Of a DNA stretch of 64,000 bases, positions 17,215 through 28,100 are shown piece after piece (within the stretch, counting starts at the first letter, position 1; each line of letters starts with the position of its first letter). This DNA is from Bartonella phoceensis. GTDB lineage: Bacteria; Pseudomonadota; Alphaproteobacteria; Rhizobiales; Rhizobiaceae. The stretch is from NCBI RefSeq assembly GCF_902825145.1, contig NZ_CADEAD010000003.1, positions 124,001 through 188,000 on the forward strand. The letters run 5' to 3'. Both the position numbers and the translations under genes were made by a program. The notes beneath the pieces were generated by a model. The model had not been told where the DNA came from. It worked only from the letters and a program-made list of their open reading frames with translations, and did no database searches.

Positions 17215-18144
17215 TTAGTTATCCCAACGTCTGTGTAACCACGCCCATTGTCCCGGGTATTCACGTACCCAACTTTCAACAATATCGTTTAATTTTTGTA
17301 TGGACGCAGCTATATCGATTTCATTTTTTTCATCAAGTGGAAGCTTTACACGTTCATATAATTCTAAACGATGGCGTCCTCCAGCTAGACGAATACAACG
17401 TGCTGGATAAATATCACAATCGTATTGTCGTGCAAGTTTTATAATCAAGGGATTTGTTTTAAGTGGTCTGTTAAAAAATGTTCCTAAAATACCTCGGTGA
17501 AACTTTTGATCAACTAGCATCCCAACATTTTTACCCTCTGCTAACTTGGCTGCTAATGCCCAAGCTGCACCGGCTTGAGATGGCACGAGGTGTCCCATAG
17601 AAGTTTGACGAGCTTTAAGGACTTGTTTTGCGATATAGGGATTATTAGGTGATCTAAATAACACTGTGACATCAAGACCAAAACTTTGGGCGCATATAGG
17701 GAGAAGTTCAAAATTTCCGGTATGCGCTGTGAAAAAAATATGCGGTTTTTTTTCTTCTTTTAATCGCTGAAATATTTCAACACCTTTAACCTCAATCAGA
17801 CCTGGCTGCTCTGCATGAGGATCAAAGTCAAAGATTTTATCAAGAAAAATGTATTCAGCCAAAAACTTTCCTATATTTTCCCACATTTCTATTGCAATCG
17901 CATGCAAGTCTTCTTCTGTTTTTTCTGGATATGCAGCTCTAAGATTTGCAAGCGCGATTTGATGACGGTGTACGAGAGGACCAAATGTTTTTGCTAACCA
18001 AGAAAAAAAAGAAAAACCAATGTTGGTGGGAAAATATTTTAAGATATTTAAAGAACCAATGAGCAGATATCCCCACAAAAAATAAAGTAATTTTTTTGCT
18101 ATAATTTTAATATGATACATAAAATTTTTAATATAAAACTTCAT
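17215..18144 (-). CDS. lpxXL: lipid A very-long-chain acyltransferase LpxXL (HtrB/LpxL family)
   Basis: 309 residues. An N-terminal hydrophobic anchor (about 19-36) precedes the acyltransferase domain with the catalytic HX4E motif H141-TGNF-E146. Later blocks VGMLVDQKF and GQWAWLHRRW at the C-terminus are typical of HtrB/LpxL late acyltransferases. Being the last gene of the acpXL-fabF-fabF-adh set identifies it as the enzyme that transfers the 27-hydroxyoctacosanoate-type chain from AcpXL to lipid A at the inner membrane. It starts 6 bases after the dehydrogenase stop, so the two are coupled. Such lipid A lowers TLR4 stimulation, which fits a persistent blood-borne bacterium. Confidence 0.88.
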   Translation of the reverse strand: MKFYIKNFMYHIKIIAKKLLYFLWGYLLIGSLNILKYFPTNIGFSFFSWLAKTFGPLVHRHQIALANLRAAYPEKTEEDLHAIAIEMWENIGKFLAEYIFLDKIFDFDPHAEQPGLIEVKGVEIFQRLKEEKKPHIFFTAHTGNFELLPICAQSFGLDVTVLFRSPNNPYIAKQVLKARQTSMGHLVPSQAGAAWALAAKLAEGKNVGMLVDQKFHRGILGTFFNRPLKTNPLIIKLARQYDCDIYPARCIRLAGGRHRLELYERVKLPLDEKNEIDIAASIQKLNDIVESWVREYPGQWAWLHRRWDN

Positions 18145-18150
18145 GATAAT

Positions 18151-19179
18151 TTAATTAATTTTAAGAATAATTTTACCAAAAACATCACGACTTTCCATTC
18201 GTTTTAAAGCTGTAGCAATTTCATCAAATTCAACAATTGTATCGATGACAGGATGTACAATGCCTTGTGCCATTTTCTGCATAGCATTTTGCATATTTTC
18301 TATACGACAGCCAAATGAACCAAATATTTTAAGTTGTTGTTGGAAAAGCTGCATAAGATTTAGTGGTGCTGTAATTCCCGAGGTAGAACCACAAGTTACT
18401 AGGCGTGCTCCTCGTTTCATACACAACAAAGAACCGCTCCATGTGTCTACTCCTACATGTTCAAAAACAACATCAACACCTTGTTTTTTGGTTAATTTAC
18501 GTACGACACCTTCAAAACGATCTTTCCGGTAATTAATAACGTGATCTGCACCAAGAGATTGTGCTTTTGCAATTTTTTTATCGGAACCTACAGTTGTAAT
18601 AACTGTACATCCTTTCTGTTTTGCGAGTTGAATAGCTGCTGAGCCGATACCAGAACCACCTGCTTGTATCAGGATTGTTTCTCCTGATTGTAATTTTGCA
18701 TTGTCAAAAAGCATATGTTCTACAGTGCCAAAAGTAATGGGAGCAACGGCTGCTTGTAGTTCATTACATTCTGGAGGAGCAGGGACTAATAGACGCATCG
18801 GCAAATTGACAAGTTCACGGGCAAATCCGTCGAGATGAAAACCATAGACGCCTTTTACATGACTACAAAGATTATCACGTCCTTCACAACAAGCTTGGCA
18901 TATTCCGCAGGTTTGTGCACCGTAGATTGAGACGATTTGTCCAAATTGTAAGTTTCTAACGTTACTCCCTAGTTGAATCACTTCACCGGAAGCTTCTGCG
19001 CCAATGATGAGTGGCATTTTTCTTTTAGCAAAAGCCATGCCACGCCAACCCCATACGTCAATATGATTAAGAGCAACAGTTTTTATACGTACTGTCACTT
19101 CATCAGGGGGAGGTGGTGGGGGCGTAGCAATATTGGTGAGTTCAAGCTGGCGTTCATTTAATAGTTGCAGTGCACGCAT
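18151..19179 (-). CDS. zinc-binding MDR dehydrogenase/reductase of the lipid A long-chain cluster
   Basis: 342 residues of the medium-chain dehydrogenase family. The catalytic domain has GAEASGEVIQLG and a four-cysteine structural zinc lobe (CGICQACCEGRDNLC). The nucleotide-binding part has AGGSGIGSAAIQLA and a VGSDKK segment after the second strand. In rhizobia the equivalent gene (adh2XL) lies between fabF1XL and lpxXL; it is thought to perform a reduction in very-long-chain fatty acid synthesis on AcpXL. The substrate is inferred from position. It starts 65 bases after the fabF1-type gene. Confidence 0.82.
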   Translation of the reverse strand: MRALQLLNERQLELTNIATPPPPPPDEVTVRIKTVALNHIDVWGWRGMAFAKRKMPLIIGAEASGEVIQLGSNVRNLQFGQIVSIYGAQTCGICQACCEGRDNLCSHVKGVYGFHLDGFARELVNLPMRLLVPAPPECNELQAAVAPITFGTVEHMLFDNAKLQSGETILIQAGGSGIGSAAIQLAKQKGCTVITTVGSDKKIAKAQSLGADHVINYRKDRFEGVVRKLTKKQGVDVVFEHVGVDTWSGSLLCMKRGARLVTCGSTSGITAPLNLMQLFQQQLKIFGSFGCRIENMQNAMQKMAQGIVHPVIDTIVEFDEIATALKRMESRDVFGKIILKIN

Positions 19180-19244
19180 TATAATCCCCTTAGATATATA
19201 GCGATTGGATTAAGTATGACTAAGTTTGATTAATATTGAAAGGC

Positions 19245-20537
19245 TTATTCTTTATATGCTGTGATAACAAGACTGGTATTTTGACCTCCAAAGCCAAAGG
19301 AGTTTGACAAAACAGCGTTAACACGGGCTTTACGGCTATAATTTGGGACAACATCTAAAGGAATAGAAGGATCAGGATCATCATAATTGATTGTGGGGGG
19401 AAGTATCCCGGATTGAATCGTTAAAAGTGAAAAAACAGCTTCTATGGCGCCGGCAGCAGTTAATGTGTGGCCGATCATTGATTTATTAGAAGAAACTGGA
19501 ATATATTCTAAAATATCACCAAAAACTGCTGATAATGCGAGATATTCCATCTTTTCGTTTTCGGGTGTTGAGGTACCGTGTGCATTAATATAGTCAATTT
19601 CATTGATGGTTATTTTTGCATCATATAATGCTTTACGAACTGATCCAATTGCTGGAGATGCATCAGGTTTTGAACGTGTACGATGGAAATCATCCGCTGT
19701 TTCTCCACAGCCAGCTAAAATTCCTAAAATTATTGCATTACGGTCTAATGCGCTTTTGAGAGATTCAAGAACAAGGGCACCTGATCCTTCTGCCATAACA
19801 AAACCATCTCGGTCACGACTAAAGGGTTTTGCTGCTTTTTCTGCAGGATCATTATGCGTTGAAAGAGCCGATAATAACGAAAAGCGAATGAGAGATTCGG
19901 CTGAAACTGAACCGTCTGTAGCAATTGTGAGTGCACGATTTGTCTCTCCACGTCGAATAGCTTCAACACCTAATTGAATTGCTGTTGCACCAGATGCACA
20001 AGCGGTTGAAAGTGTAATAGGAAGCCCCTTAGTTCCAAATTTTTTTTGAAGTTTTTCTGCAATTGCACCAAATTGAGTGGTTTCAAAGAGTGCTTCGTGG
20101 AAGTTTTGGCTGCAGACTTCAAGAAGGTGCGCGTAAGAAGGCTCACCAATGGATGTTCCTTTTTGATCAAGTGCAAAGCGTGCTGCCCATTCCAACTCAA
20201 CCGGAGGGGCTGCTAAAAATAATGGTCCATTAAAATTCGTTTTATTAAGAGCTGCTTGTTCCAAAGCTTCTTCTGCTGCAAGATCAGCAAGTTTTTCGGA
20301 GAGAGCTGAAGCACCAAGTGTGCTTTCTTTAAGAAAGTCAACTGTTCCAGCGATACGTGTATTTAACCCCTTAACGGGAAAACGTGTTATTTTATGAATG
20401 CCACTAACACCACTTATTAATTTTTGCCAATTTTCCTGCTTGCCTTGTCCTAATGATGTTACAATTCCTGTTCCAGTGATTGCGACAAGTGGGCGCCCAA
20501 AATGATCATTGTATTTCACTGTAGAAGTTCTCCTCAA
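19245..20537 (-). CDS. beta-ketoacyl-ACP synthase, active KS of the long-chain lipid A cluster (FabF1XL)
   Basis: 430 residues. The full KAS II triad is present: C180 in STACASGATA, H320 in NAHGTSTPEN, H357 in MIGHTLTAAG, plus the FGFGGQN C-terminus. It should elongate acyl chains on AcpXL toward C26-C28. Its ATG overlaps the end of the preceding KS-like gene (ATGA), so the two are likely made in equal amounts and may pair as a heterodimer. The first 16 residues are longer than in common FabF; an internal start is possible but there is no ATG before the fold begins. Confidence 0.88.
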   Translation of the reverse strand: MRRTSTVKYNDHFGRPLVAITGTGIVTSLGQGKQENWQKLISGVSGIHKITRFPVKGLNTRIAGTVDFLKESTLGASALSEKLADLAAEEALEQAALNKTNFNGPLFLAAPPVELEWAARFALDQKGTSIGEPSYAHLLEVCSQNFHEALFETTQFGAIAEKLQKKFGTKGLPITLSTACASGATAIQLGVEAIRRGETNRALTIATDGSVSAESLIRFSLLSALSTHNDPAEKAAKPFSRDRDGFVMAEGSGALVLESLKSALDRNAIILGILAGCGETADDFHRTRSKPDASPAIGSVRKALYDAKITINEIDYINAHGTSTPENEKMEYLALSAVFGDILEYIPVSSNKSMIGHTLTAAGAIEAVFSLLTIQSGILPPTINYDDPDPSIPLDVVPNYSRKARVNAVLSNSFGFGGQNTSLVITAYKE

Positions 20538-21709
20538 GCCGTAGCTAGGCGTACTATACCTTCAGCTCTTTTTATGCCAACACTTGTAACAAATGCTTCA
20601 TGCACTTCTTTAGAAAAAGACTTTTCATGAGCACTTAATGCTGGAAAGCTGCATTTTTTTTTAACAGCAAGTGCAGCAAGCGCAAGTGCTAAAAGGAATT
20701 GTGCTTCCCGCATATAACCAAATAATGTTGTAATACCGCGATAAAACATATCAGCAGTATCAAGAGCATTTTGTTCTGCTTTGGTCACTTTATGAAATCC
20801 TGAGGCAGCTGAAATGGCTAAAGTAGATCTAGCCTCCATTGTTTTCAACATTGATATAATTGATTCTTCAAGCGGAATTTTTGTTCGATCTGTTTGGTCT
20901 GTGATGATTTGACTAATTTCAGCGTAAGCACGCGCATTACGTTTTCTTGCGTGTTCTCTACTTTCAAGAACCAGAAAGATACCACAAGAACCTGTTATAA
21001 CTCCACCGCCGGGGTAATTTTCACGATCCCATACCGGAGACCATCCACTTCGTGTTAAAAGGCCTCCAAGTTCATGGGCCAACAACATATCATAACTTTG
21101 TGCATTATAGGAGCTTCCCACCAGTGCATGTGTACTCTGTCCTGATCGAATACGAGACACAGCAATTTGAAGTGCAGAAAGCCCACTGCCTTCTTCTCCC
21201 ATAAATGTGCGAGAAGATCCAGTTACTTTGTGAACAATTGAAATATTTCCAGCCAACAGATTTGAAAGTTGTGCCAAAAACAAAGTCGGACGAAGCTCAG
21301 TTGTAAGGACTGAATTTAACATGGAAGCATGGTCAACTGTTGTACGCGCTTGTGAAAGAATTTGTGTATCAACGACAATATCACGTTCTCCTCCACTTGC
21401 TGCGACGATCATATCCATTGTCGAAGTGAATTGTTCATTATCTTTCATGCCTGCATCATCAAGAGCAAGGCCAGCTGCATAGGTACCAAGACGTTGCCAC
21501 GTGCCCATTTGCCGTTGATCACTTTTTTTAGGAATTTGTAAATTCCAATCAACCTCAGGTAACTTATGAACAGTGTATGGTGAAAAAGTTGTATAATCAA
21601 GGTTTGGTGCAACTGTAGGATTATTCAAGAGATCCCAATGATGATTAACGCCTTCTCCCAAAGAGCTTATAAGTCCTATGCCAGTGATGAATACAGCTTG
21701 ACCATGCAT
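20534..21709 (-). CDS. KS-like partner lacking catalytic residues (FabF2XL, chain-length-factor-like)
   Basis: 391 residues with the ketosynthase fold (GQAVFITGIGLISSLGEGV at the start, AGNISIVHKVTGSSRTFMGE in the middle). The active-site cysteine is absent: the aligned segment FMGEEGSGLSAL carries E173 where KS has Cys and polyketide chain-length factors have Gln. The two histidine motifs are also missing; the region expected to read NAHGT reads SAASGFHKV. It therefore probably does not condense chains itself but supports the active KS made from the overlapping next gene. It starts 10 bases after acpXL. Confidence 0.82.
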   Translation of the reverse strand: MHGQAVFITGIGLISSLGEGVNHHWDLLNNPTVAPNLDYTTFSPYTVHKLPEVDWNLQIPKKSDQRQMGTWQRLGTYAAGLALDDAGMKDNEQFTSTMDMIVAASGGERDIVVDTQILSQARTTVDHASMLNSVLTTELRPTLFLAQLSNLLAGNISIVHKVTGSSRTFMGEEGSGLSALQIAVSRIRSGQSTHALVGSSYNAQSYDMLLAHELGGLLTRSGWSPVWDRENYPGGGVITGSCGIFLVLESREHARKRNARAYAEISQIITDQTDRTKIPLEESIISMLKTMEARSTLAISAASGFHKVTKAEQNALDTADMFYRGITTLFGYMREAQFLLALALAALAVKKKCSFPALSAHEKSFSKEVHEAFVTSVGIKRAEGIVRLATA

Positions 21710-21719
21710 GGTGAAAAAG

Positions 21720-22004
21720 TTACTCCGCCTGTTTTAAGGCCACAAGTTCATCAATTTTTGCACAAAGGTTTTTAAGAACAAAGTATTCTTCTGTTGTAAC
21801 TGCACCTTCGTTGACTTCCTGCGTCCATTTTTCTAGGGGTACCTTGATTCCAAAAGCTTTATCAATAGCAAAAACAATATCTAGAAAATCAAGGCTATCG
21901 ATTCCCAAATCATCAATTGTATGGCTTTCAGGTGTGATTATGCTGCGATCAATCTCACTGATTTCTGCGATAATATCAGCAACTTTATCAAACGTAGAGG
22001 GCAA
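21720..22004 (-). CDS. acpXL: specialised acyl carrier protein AcpXL
   Basis: 94 residues from a TTG start at 22004. The frame is open for 24 more codons, but AAGGA lies 8 bases ahead of this TTG and the protein then begins (M)[13 protein letters not shown] like rhizobial AcpXL of 92-95 residues. Ser in [14 protein letters not shown] is the 4'-phosphopantetheine site. It carries the very long hydroxy-acyl chain while it is built and handed to LpxXL. It heads the operon; no fabZ-type dehydratase gene follows, unlike in Rhizobium. Confidence 0.92.
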   Translation of the reverse strand: MPSTFDKVADIIAEISEIDRSIITPESHTIDDLGIDSLDFLDIVFAIDKAFGIKVPLEKWTQEVNEGAVTTEEYFVLKNLCAKIDELVALKQAE

Positions 22005-22200
22005 TGTTCGTTTCCTTATTATAGAGTTAATAAAAAATATACTTATTACTATTCTTCTAGCCTTTTTTCCCTTCAAAAAAAAGACTTGATCTAAAATATT
22101 ACTGCCTTTTCTATAGAAAAAACCCGTTCACAATGTATGAATACTATACTTAAAGATTTGAAAAACTCTAAAATTTTATTGTGCGTTTACTTATTTTTAC

Positions 22201-24519
22201 TTACTTTGTTCTAAAATTTTTTCTATTCGCAGCGAGAACTGCAAGAGCTGTCATATTAACAACTCCTCGTGAAGTTACCGAAGGTGTCAAAATATGTGCA
22301 GGACGTGAAGCTCCAATTAAAATAGGGCCTACATGGAGCGCATTTGTTAGACTTTTCACGAGATTCAGTGTTATATTCGCTGCATCGAGGGTTGGAAAGA
22401 CAAGCAAATTAGCTTCACCTTTGAGGCGTGAATCTGGAAAAACACGATCACGAAAAATTGTAGAAAGCGCAGCATCACCGTGCATTTCTCCATCGGCTTC
22501 TAAATTTGGGTATAATCTTGCAAGAATTTCAGTGGCATGACGCATTTTACGTGCACTTTCTGTATTTTTTGAACCGAAATTTGAGTGTGATAATAATGCC
22601 GCTTTGGGTGTTATACCAAATGCTTCAATTTCTTGCGCTGCCAATATTGTCATTTCTGCTATTTCTTCTGCAGAAGGATCTTCATTGACGTAAGTATCTG
22701 TTAAAAAAAGAGTGCGATGTGGAGCAATAAGTAAACTCACGGAAGAAAAATGACGAACGTTTGAGTCAAGCCCAATAACTTGTTCAATCAATTCAAGATG
22801 ACGTTCAAAACGCCCTTCTAAACCACAAATCATTGCATCGGCTTCTTCACGCATTACCGCGAGGGCTGCAATCGCTGTTGTTGATGTTCTAACGATTGTT
22901 TTTGCGACTTCTGGCGAAACACCACGTCTTCCTGTATAATGAAGAAATAAATTAACATAATCATGAAAACGTGGATCATTTTCTGGATTGATAAGTTCAA
23001 AATCTATACCGGGGCGAATTCTTAGACCAAAGCGCTTTAATCTTGCCTCTACGACATGTGGGCGGCCAATAAGAAGAGGAGTTGCAGTTTGCTCTTCAAG
23101 CACAATTTGTGCTGCTCGAAGTACTCGTTCATCTTCACCATTGGCATAAATGACGCGTTTACGTTTCGCTGTTTTTGCTGCCGCAAAAACAGGCTTCATT
23201 GTTAATCCAGAACGAAATATAAATCGATTAAGGATATCATGATAGGCTTCTATATTTTCGATTGGCCGAATCGCAACACCAGTTTCCATGGCTGCTTTAG
23301 CAACAGCAGGAGCAATGCGGAGTATTAGGCGCGGATCGAAAGGGGAGGGTATAAGATAGTTCGGACCAAAACTAGGTGGTTTCTGTGAATACGCACGTGC
23401 TGCAATATCTGAAGTCTCTTCACGAGCAAGAGCAGCAATTGCATGAACTGCAGCCATTTTCATTTCTTCATTGATTGCAGTAGCACCTACATCTAATGCA
23501 CCACGAAAGATATAAGGAAAACAAAGAACATTATTCACTTGATTGGGATAGTCAGAGCGTCCTGTACAGATCATTGCATCTGGTCGTACGGAACGCGCTT
23601 CTTCTGGCATAATTTCTGGTATGGGATTCGCAAGCGCTAAAATTAATGGATTTGGAGCCATTTTTCTTAGATATTCAGCTTTTAAAACACCACCCGCTGA
23701 AACACCCAGAAAAATATCCGCATTATCAATAATCTCGGATAAAGTTCGTACATCAGTTTTTTGTGCATAGTTGATTTTCCAACGATCCATAAGTTTTTTG
23801 CGACCTTTATAAACAACCCCCTCTAAATCGCTAAGCCAAATATTTTCAACTTTTGCTCCAAGACGCACCAAAAGATTAATACAAGCTAGAGCTGCAGCAC
23901 CCGCGCCCGAAGAAACTATTTTTGCATTTTCAATTTTTTTTCCTGAAAGATTTAATGCATTTAATACAGCTGCAGAGACAATAATGGCCGTTCCATGTTG
24001 GTCATCATGGAAAACTGGAATATTCATTCGAGAGCGAAGCTTTTCTTCAATTTCGAAACATTCTGGAGCTTTTATATCTTCAAGGTTAATCCCACCAAAT
24101 GTAGGCTCTAAGGCAGATACAGCTTCTACCATTTTTTCAATATTAGGAGCATCAATTTCAATATCAAAAACATCAATATTGGCAAATTTTTTAAATAAAA
24201 CAGCTTTTCCTTCCATTACTGGTTTTGAGGCGAGAGGACCAATATTTCCCAATCCAAGGACAGCAGTTCCGTTTGATATGACGGCGACTAAGTTAGAACG
24301 AGAAGTATATTGAGCAGCAAGATTGGGATCTTTATGAATTGCAAGACACGGCGCTGCAACACCTGGAGAGTAAGCAAGAGCTAAATCACGCTGATTATCA
24401 AGAGGTGTTGTCGCTTGTATTTCCAATTTTCCAGGCTTTGGATTCTGATGATAAAAAAGTGCGGCACTGTCAAGTTCAGCTTTTTGTAAACTGAAATCAC
24501 TATTTCGTTCTGTAGACAT
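22201..24519 (-). CDS. maeB: NADP-type malic enzyme with C-terminal phosphotransacetylase domain
   Basis: 772 residues. Residues 1-430 are malic enzyme: AYSPGVAAPCLAI, GLGNIGPLASKPVMEGKAVLFKKF, HDDQHGTAI and the NAD(P)-binding GAGAAALACINLLV. Residues of about 440-770 resemble phosphate acetyltransferase (GPILIGASRPAHILTPSVTSRG), the fused form common in alphaproteobacteria. It converts malate to pyruvate and CO2 while reducing NADP; the second domain is thought to be regulatory. It is transcribed alone, with more than 180 bases to acpXL and 611 bases to the next gene upstream. Confidence 0.93.
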   Translation of the reverse strand: MSTERNSDFSLQKAELDSAALFYHQNPKPGKLEIQATTPLDNQRDLALAYSPGVAAPCLAIHKDPNLAAQYTSRSNLVAVISNGTAVLGLGNIGPLASKPVMEGKAVLFKKFANIDVFDIEIDAPNIEKMVEAVSALEPTFGGINLEDIKAPECFEIEEKLRSRMNIPVFHDDQHGTAIIVSAAVLNALNLSGKKIENAKIVSSGAGAAALACINLLVRLGAKVENIWLSDLEGVVYKGRKKLMDRWKINYAQKTDVRTLSEIIDNADIFLGVSAGGVLKAEYLRKMAPNPLILALANPIPEIMPEEARSVRPDAMICTGRSDYPNQVNNVLCFPYIFRGALDVGATAINEEMKMAAVHAIAALAREETSDIAARAYSQKPPSFGPNYLIPSPFDPRLILRIAPAVAKAAMETGVAIRPIENIEAYHDILNRFIFRSGLTMKPVFAAAKTAKRKRVIYANGEDERVLRAAQIVLEEQTATPLLIGRPHVVEARLKRFGLRIRPGIDFELINPENDPRFHDYVNLFLHYTGRRGVSPEVAKTIVRTSTTAIAALAVMREEADAMICGLEGRFERHLELIEQVIGLDSNVRHFSSVSLLIAPHRTLFLTDTYVNEDPSAEEIAEMTILAAQEIEAFGITPKAALLSHSNFGSKNTESARKMRHATEILARLYPNLEADGEMHGDAALSTIFRDRVFPDSRLKGEANLLVFPTLDAANITLNLVKSLTNALHVGPILIGASRPAHILTPSVTSRGVVNMTALAVLAANRKNFRTK

Positions 24520-25095
24520 TTTTACGATATCCAGGTTGGTGTATGTTTATATGCGATGTTCCATTTACGATAAGATTGTTTCCACTGATAGATCCTCACT
24601 TCATTTAAATATAAAAATAGGTGAGCATGGAAAAAATTTCCTGGATCTTTAGTCAGTCTGATATTTCTTTATATTCGCGCTCATCAGCAACTTCAGTGGT
24701 ATTAGCGCAATTAATCTTCTCCCCTTAATAAAATCCACAGAAGCCCGTCAGTTTAAAAAACAAGTAAAATATTACTAGTGGTTACATTACCAAGCAGTAA
24801 TTTTTTTTGCAATGCTGGTAGGAAAGGAAAGAAGGGAGCTCGTTTATTTATTAAGCCTGATTTTTATCAACATATGCTTTATTTACATTTCTATAAATGA
24901 GTATAAGGCGAGTGTATCATAATAAGAGAAGTAAAGGAATGAAGAGGTTAGGAAAGTAGGAAGTCTTACGCTTATCCTACGCATTCAAAAGATAGCGGTT
25001 TTGCTAAAATATCACAGAAAATTCCATGCTTAATCATTATACCCTTTATACATAACACTAAACTCGCACTTAGAATGTTACACAATGATAGGGAA
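24520..25095. other. intergenic region upstream of the malic enzyme
   Basis: Nearly 600 bases between the maeB start and the end of the large coiled-coil gene. It holds the maeB promoter. No open frame, RNA gene or repeat was recognised. Confidence 0.5.
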
Positions 25096-25120
25096 AAGTG
25101 GAAAAACATCTTTTCCACTT
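25096..25120 (-). terminator. hairpin terminator after the giant coiled-coil gene
   Basis: AAGTGGAAAA and TTTTCCACTT make a perfect 10-base stem with a 5-base loop, starting 10 bases downstream of the minus-strand stop codon. On that strand the stem ends in TT and is followed by CCCTATC, so the U tract is poor, but stem strength and position favour termination. Confidence 0.6.
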
Positions 25121-25130
25121 CTATTTGTGT

Positions 25131-28100
25131 CTATTGGATGCGACCACTCGCATGAGCAAGCATAGTATAGACTTTTCCGGTATCAGATATCAGATATTTC
25201 CGAACTGCATTGGAAGAATTAGAACTACGGGATATATCACGTAACAGTTTTTCGAAATCTATAATATATTGATTAACCGAGCGTTTAAAACCAATATCGC
25301 TCATATATTTTTTCTTAATCATTTCAAATATTGTTTTCCCGTTCAAAGTATAAAGGCGTTCTGTCACAATATTTTTTTGCCCACGCCGATAATGATCCCA
25401 TAGCCCAACAATAGCATTGTGGTTAATAGCTTGTACTATACCCGCTGCCAATGAATTAAGAGATTCATTTGCAGAATGTGGTTTTGTTTGTACGGATGCA
25501 AAAACAGCTTCATCAGGTATCTCATCATACCAATTTTCTTCACGTGAAGCTCTTTCCAGGAGATTCGATACCCATTTATTTTGCCGTTTTTTACTTTGGT
25601 CTTGTTGCAAAATCGGCTTAGGTGGTACTATTTTCTTAATGACTTCGGGGGAAATACTACCACTTCCTTTGAGCGTTGATGATGTAGGAGTTGGCGATAT
25701 TAACTGCCCATTTGCACCCATTTGATTATTTTTTTGTATAATGCTTACCAAGTCCTTTAATGCTGTAATTTGTTCATTCAGAGCAGTACGAATTGTTTGT
25801 GTTGTTTCTTTTGTCTTTTCTGGAAGTTTTTGAACATTTTCATGAATATCATTGTTAATTTTTGAAAGTTCGAAACGGACTTCTTCAGCTGAGCGACGTA
25901 TATCTTTTGCAGCTCCTGAAAAACGCGTTGAAGCTTCACTAATAAGTTGATTAATTGATTGCTGGAGTGAATATGTAGAATTACGTGCATTTTCGTCAGT
26001 GCGTTCCAATGCTAAGTTTAGAACATTTTCATAATGTTCAATCATTTGATTGATTTCATGAGATTTTGAAACAAGAGCATTACTTAATGAAGAGAGCATG
26101 TTATGTTTTTCTTCAAGGGTTGCACTGAGTGAACTTTCGGATTGTTCGAGAACGTGAATAGCTTCAAAAAGTGTTTTAGCATGTTCACCAAAACTACTTG
26201 TTATATGATTAATCTGTTCAAATGTATTTTGTGAGAGTCCTTGCAGAACCTCAATATTGTTATTAAGTACTTGATTTGAAGCTGATAAATGCTCTGCTAC
26301 TTGGTTTGTGTGGTGGAAAAAACTGTTCGCAGTCTCACCAAATTGACCATCAATATTTTGAACTGCTGATAATAAAACATTACTATTTTCGTGGAAGCTA
26401 CCAATCGATTGATTCAATTGTGCAATGATAGATGAAACATTATTAACAAGATCGTCCTTCATAGTAGTTACTGTTTGAAGTGTTTCAGAGCTGGTTTGTG
26501 CCAAGCTATTTATTAAAGATTCGTTGTACGCATAGATTCTTTGTTCAGCATCTTGTGTTGAGAGAGAGAGTTGTTCACCGATATGCTGTGTTAAATAGCC
26601 AATTGATTCCGTTGTACTTTGTGCAGCTTGATTTAGGTGGTTTGTCAGCTCTGTAATTTTTCCAACATGTTCTGAAATTTGCGTAGCTGTTTGGTTTTTC
26701 GCTTCTTCCAAACGATTACTTACATCAGAAAGTTGATACCCTAGATTACTTTTCAGATTCTGTATGGAATGATAAAGAACATTGCAGCGTTCATTGAGGA
26801 CTTGTTCAATTTCTGTTGTTGAAGTGTGAATCGTTTCATTCAACAATGCTTGTGCATTTTGACTAGCTGTTGTGAAAGCTTCAAGAGTATGCGCTGTTTG
26901 TTCAGATAAAACAGATAAAACTTTTTCACTGGTATCAAAAACTGTTTGTTTAACATTTGATACAATGCGATTGCCAGACTCCGCGAGAACATTTTCTGCT
27001 TTTGTAGCAACATTCGTTACAGATGAAAGAATTTGTTCACTCGTAGAAGAAAGAATATCAGAGGCTTCTACAACCTTATCACGTAAGTTACCTGTGACGG
27101 TGTTAACAGAATTTTCTAACGTAGTTCGTATATTCTCAACACTTGTTTCCAAAGCTTGTTGAATTGCTTGGTTTTGTTCATTATTAAGAATGATAGATGT
27201 TTGTAATGAATCAGAGCGTTTTTCAAGAATAGACGTTTGCGTCTCTATAGTTTCACATACCTGGCCAAGTTTTTCCGAAAATGCTCCTTCTAGCATGGTG
27301 GCGCGCTCAAAAATTTGGCGCGCACGATTTTCTAGATTCTCGTCAAACGATCCCATACGTGTCTCAAGGGCTGCAAAGAATGTCCCATTGGATTGAGAGA
27401 GGGTATTTCTTAGAATCTCAGCGTGCCCCTCTAGGTCTCTAATATGGCTTTGAACAGTTTCCGTAATGTTTTTACTATTGGTAGCAATTGCATCTTCAAC
27501 AAGGCCTATTTGCTGCTTTAATGCCGCATCAACATGTATATCACTTTTGGCGATGAGATTATGAATCGTCTCCATCCGTTGTTCAAGTGTACGTGTTTGA
27601 TCTGCAAGAATTTCGTTAAGAGAAAAACTATTGATCGCTAAAGAATCACGTAGAGCATCGGCACGTATATCAATATTTCTAGCTTGTGCTTCTAAAGCAT
27701 CTTTTGTTGTATTACAGCTGTGTGTAATGACTTCTTGTAGTTTTTCTGTGCATTGAGCTATATTAGCAATATGATTTTCTGTACACTCGTCAACGGTTTG
27801 AAGATTATCAATCAAAATCTTTTCAAGATTTGAAGTATTTTGTACCAGGGCAGCAATTTGGTTTTTTAATGTATCAGCAATTTTATCCTTTTCGTTATCG
27901 AGCATGTCTGCCATAAGAGTTCTTTGATCAGAAAGTTGTAATTTAAAATCTTGCGAACGTTCTTGTATGATATCAATAATAGCATTATCGACATGTTGAA
28001 CTTCTTCTCTTAATTTTTCTTTACTTTTGTCGATTGCAGAAAGAATAGTTTCATGCCCATTTATAAACACTTTGCTAATATCAGCCGTTCTTTCTTGAAG

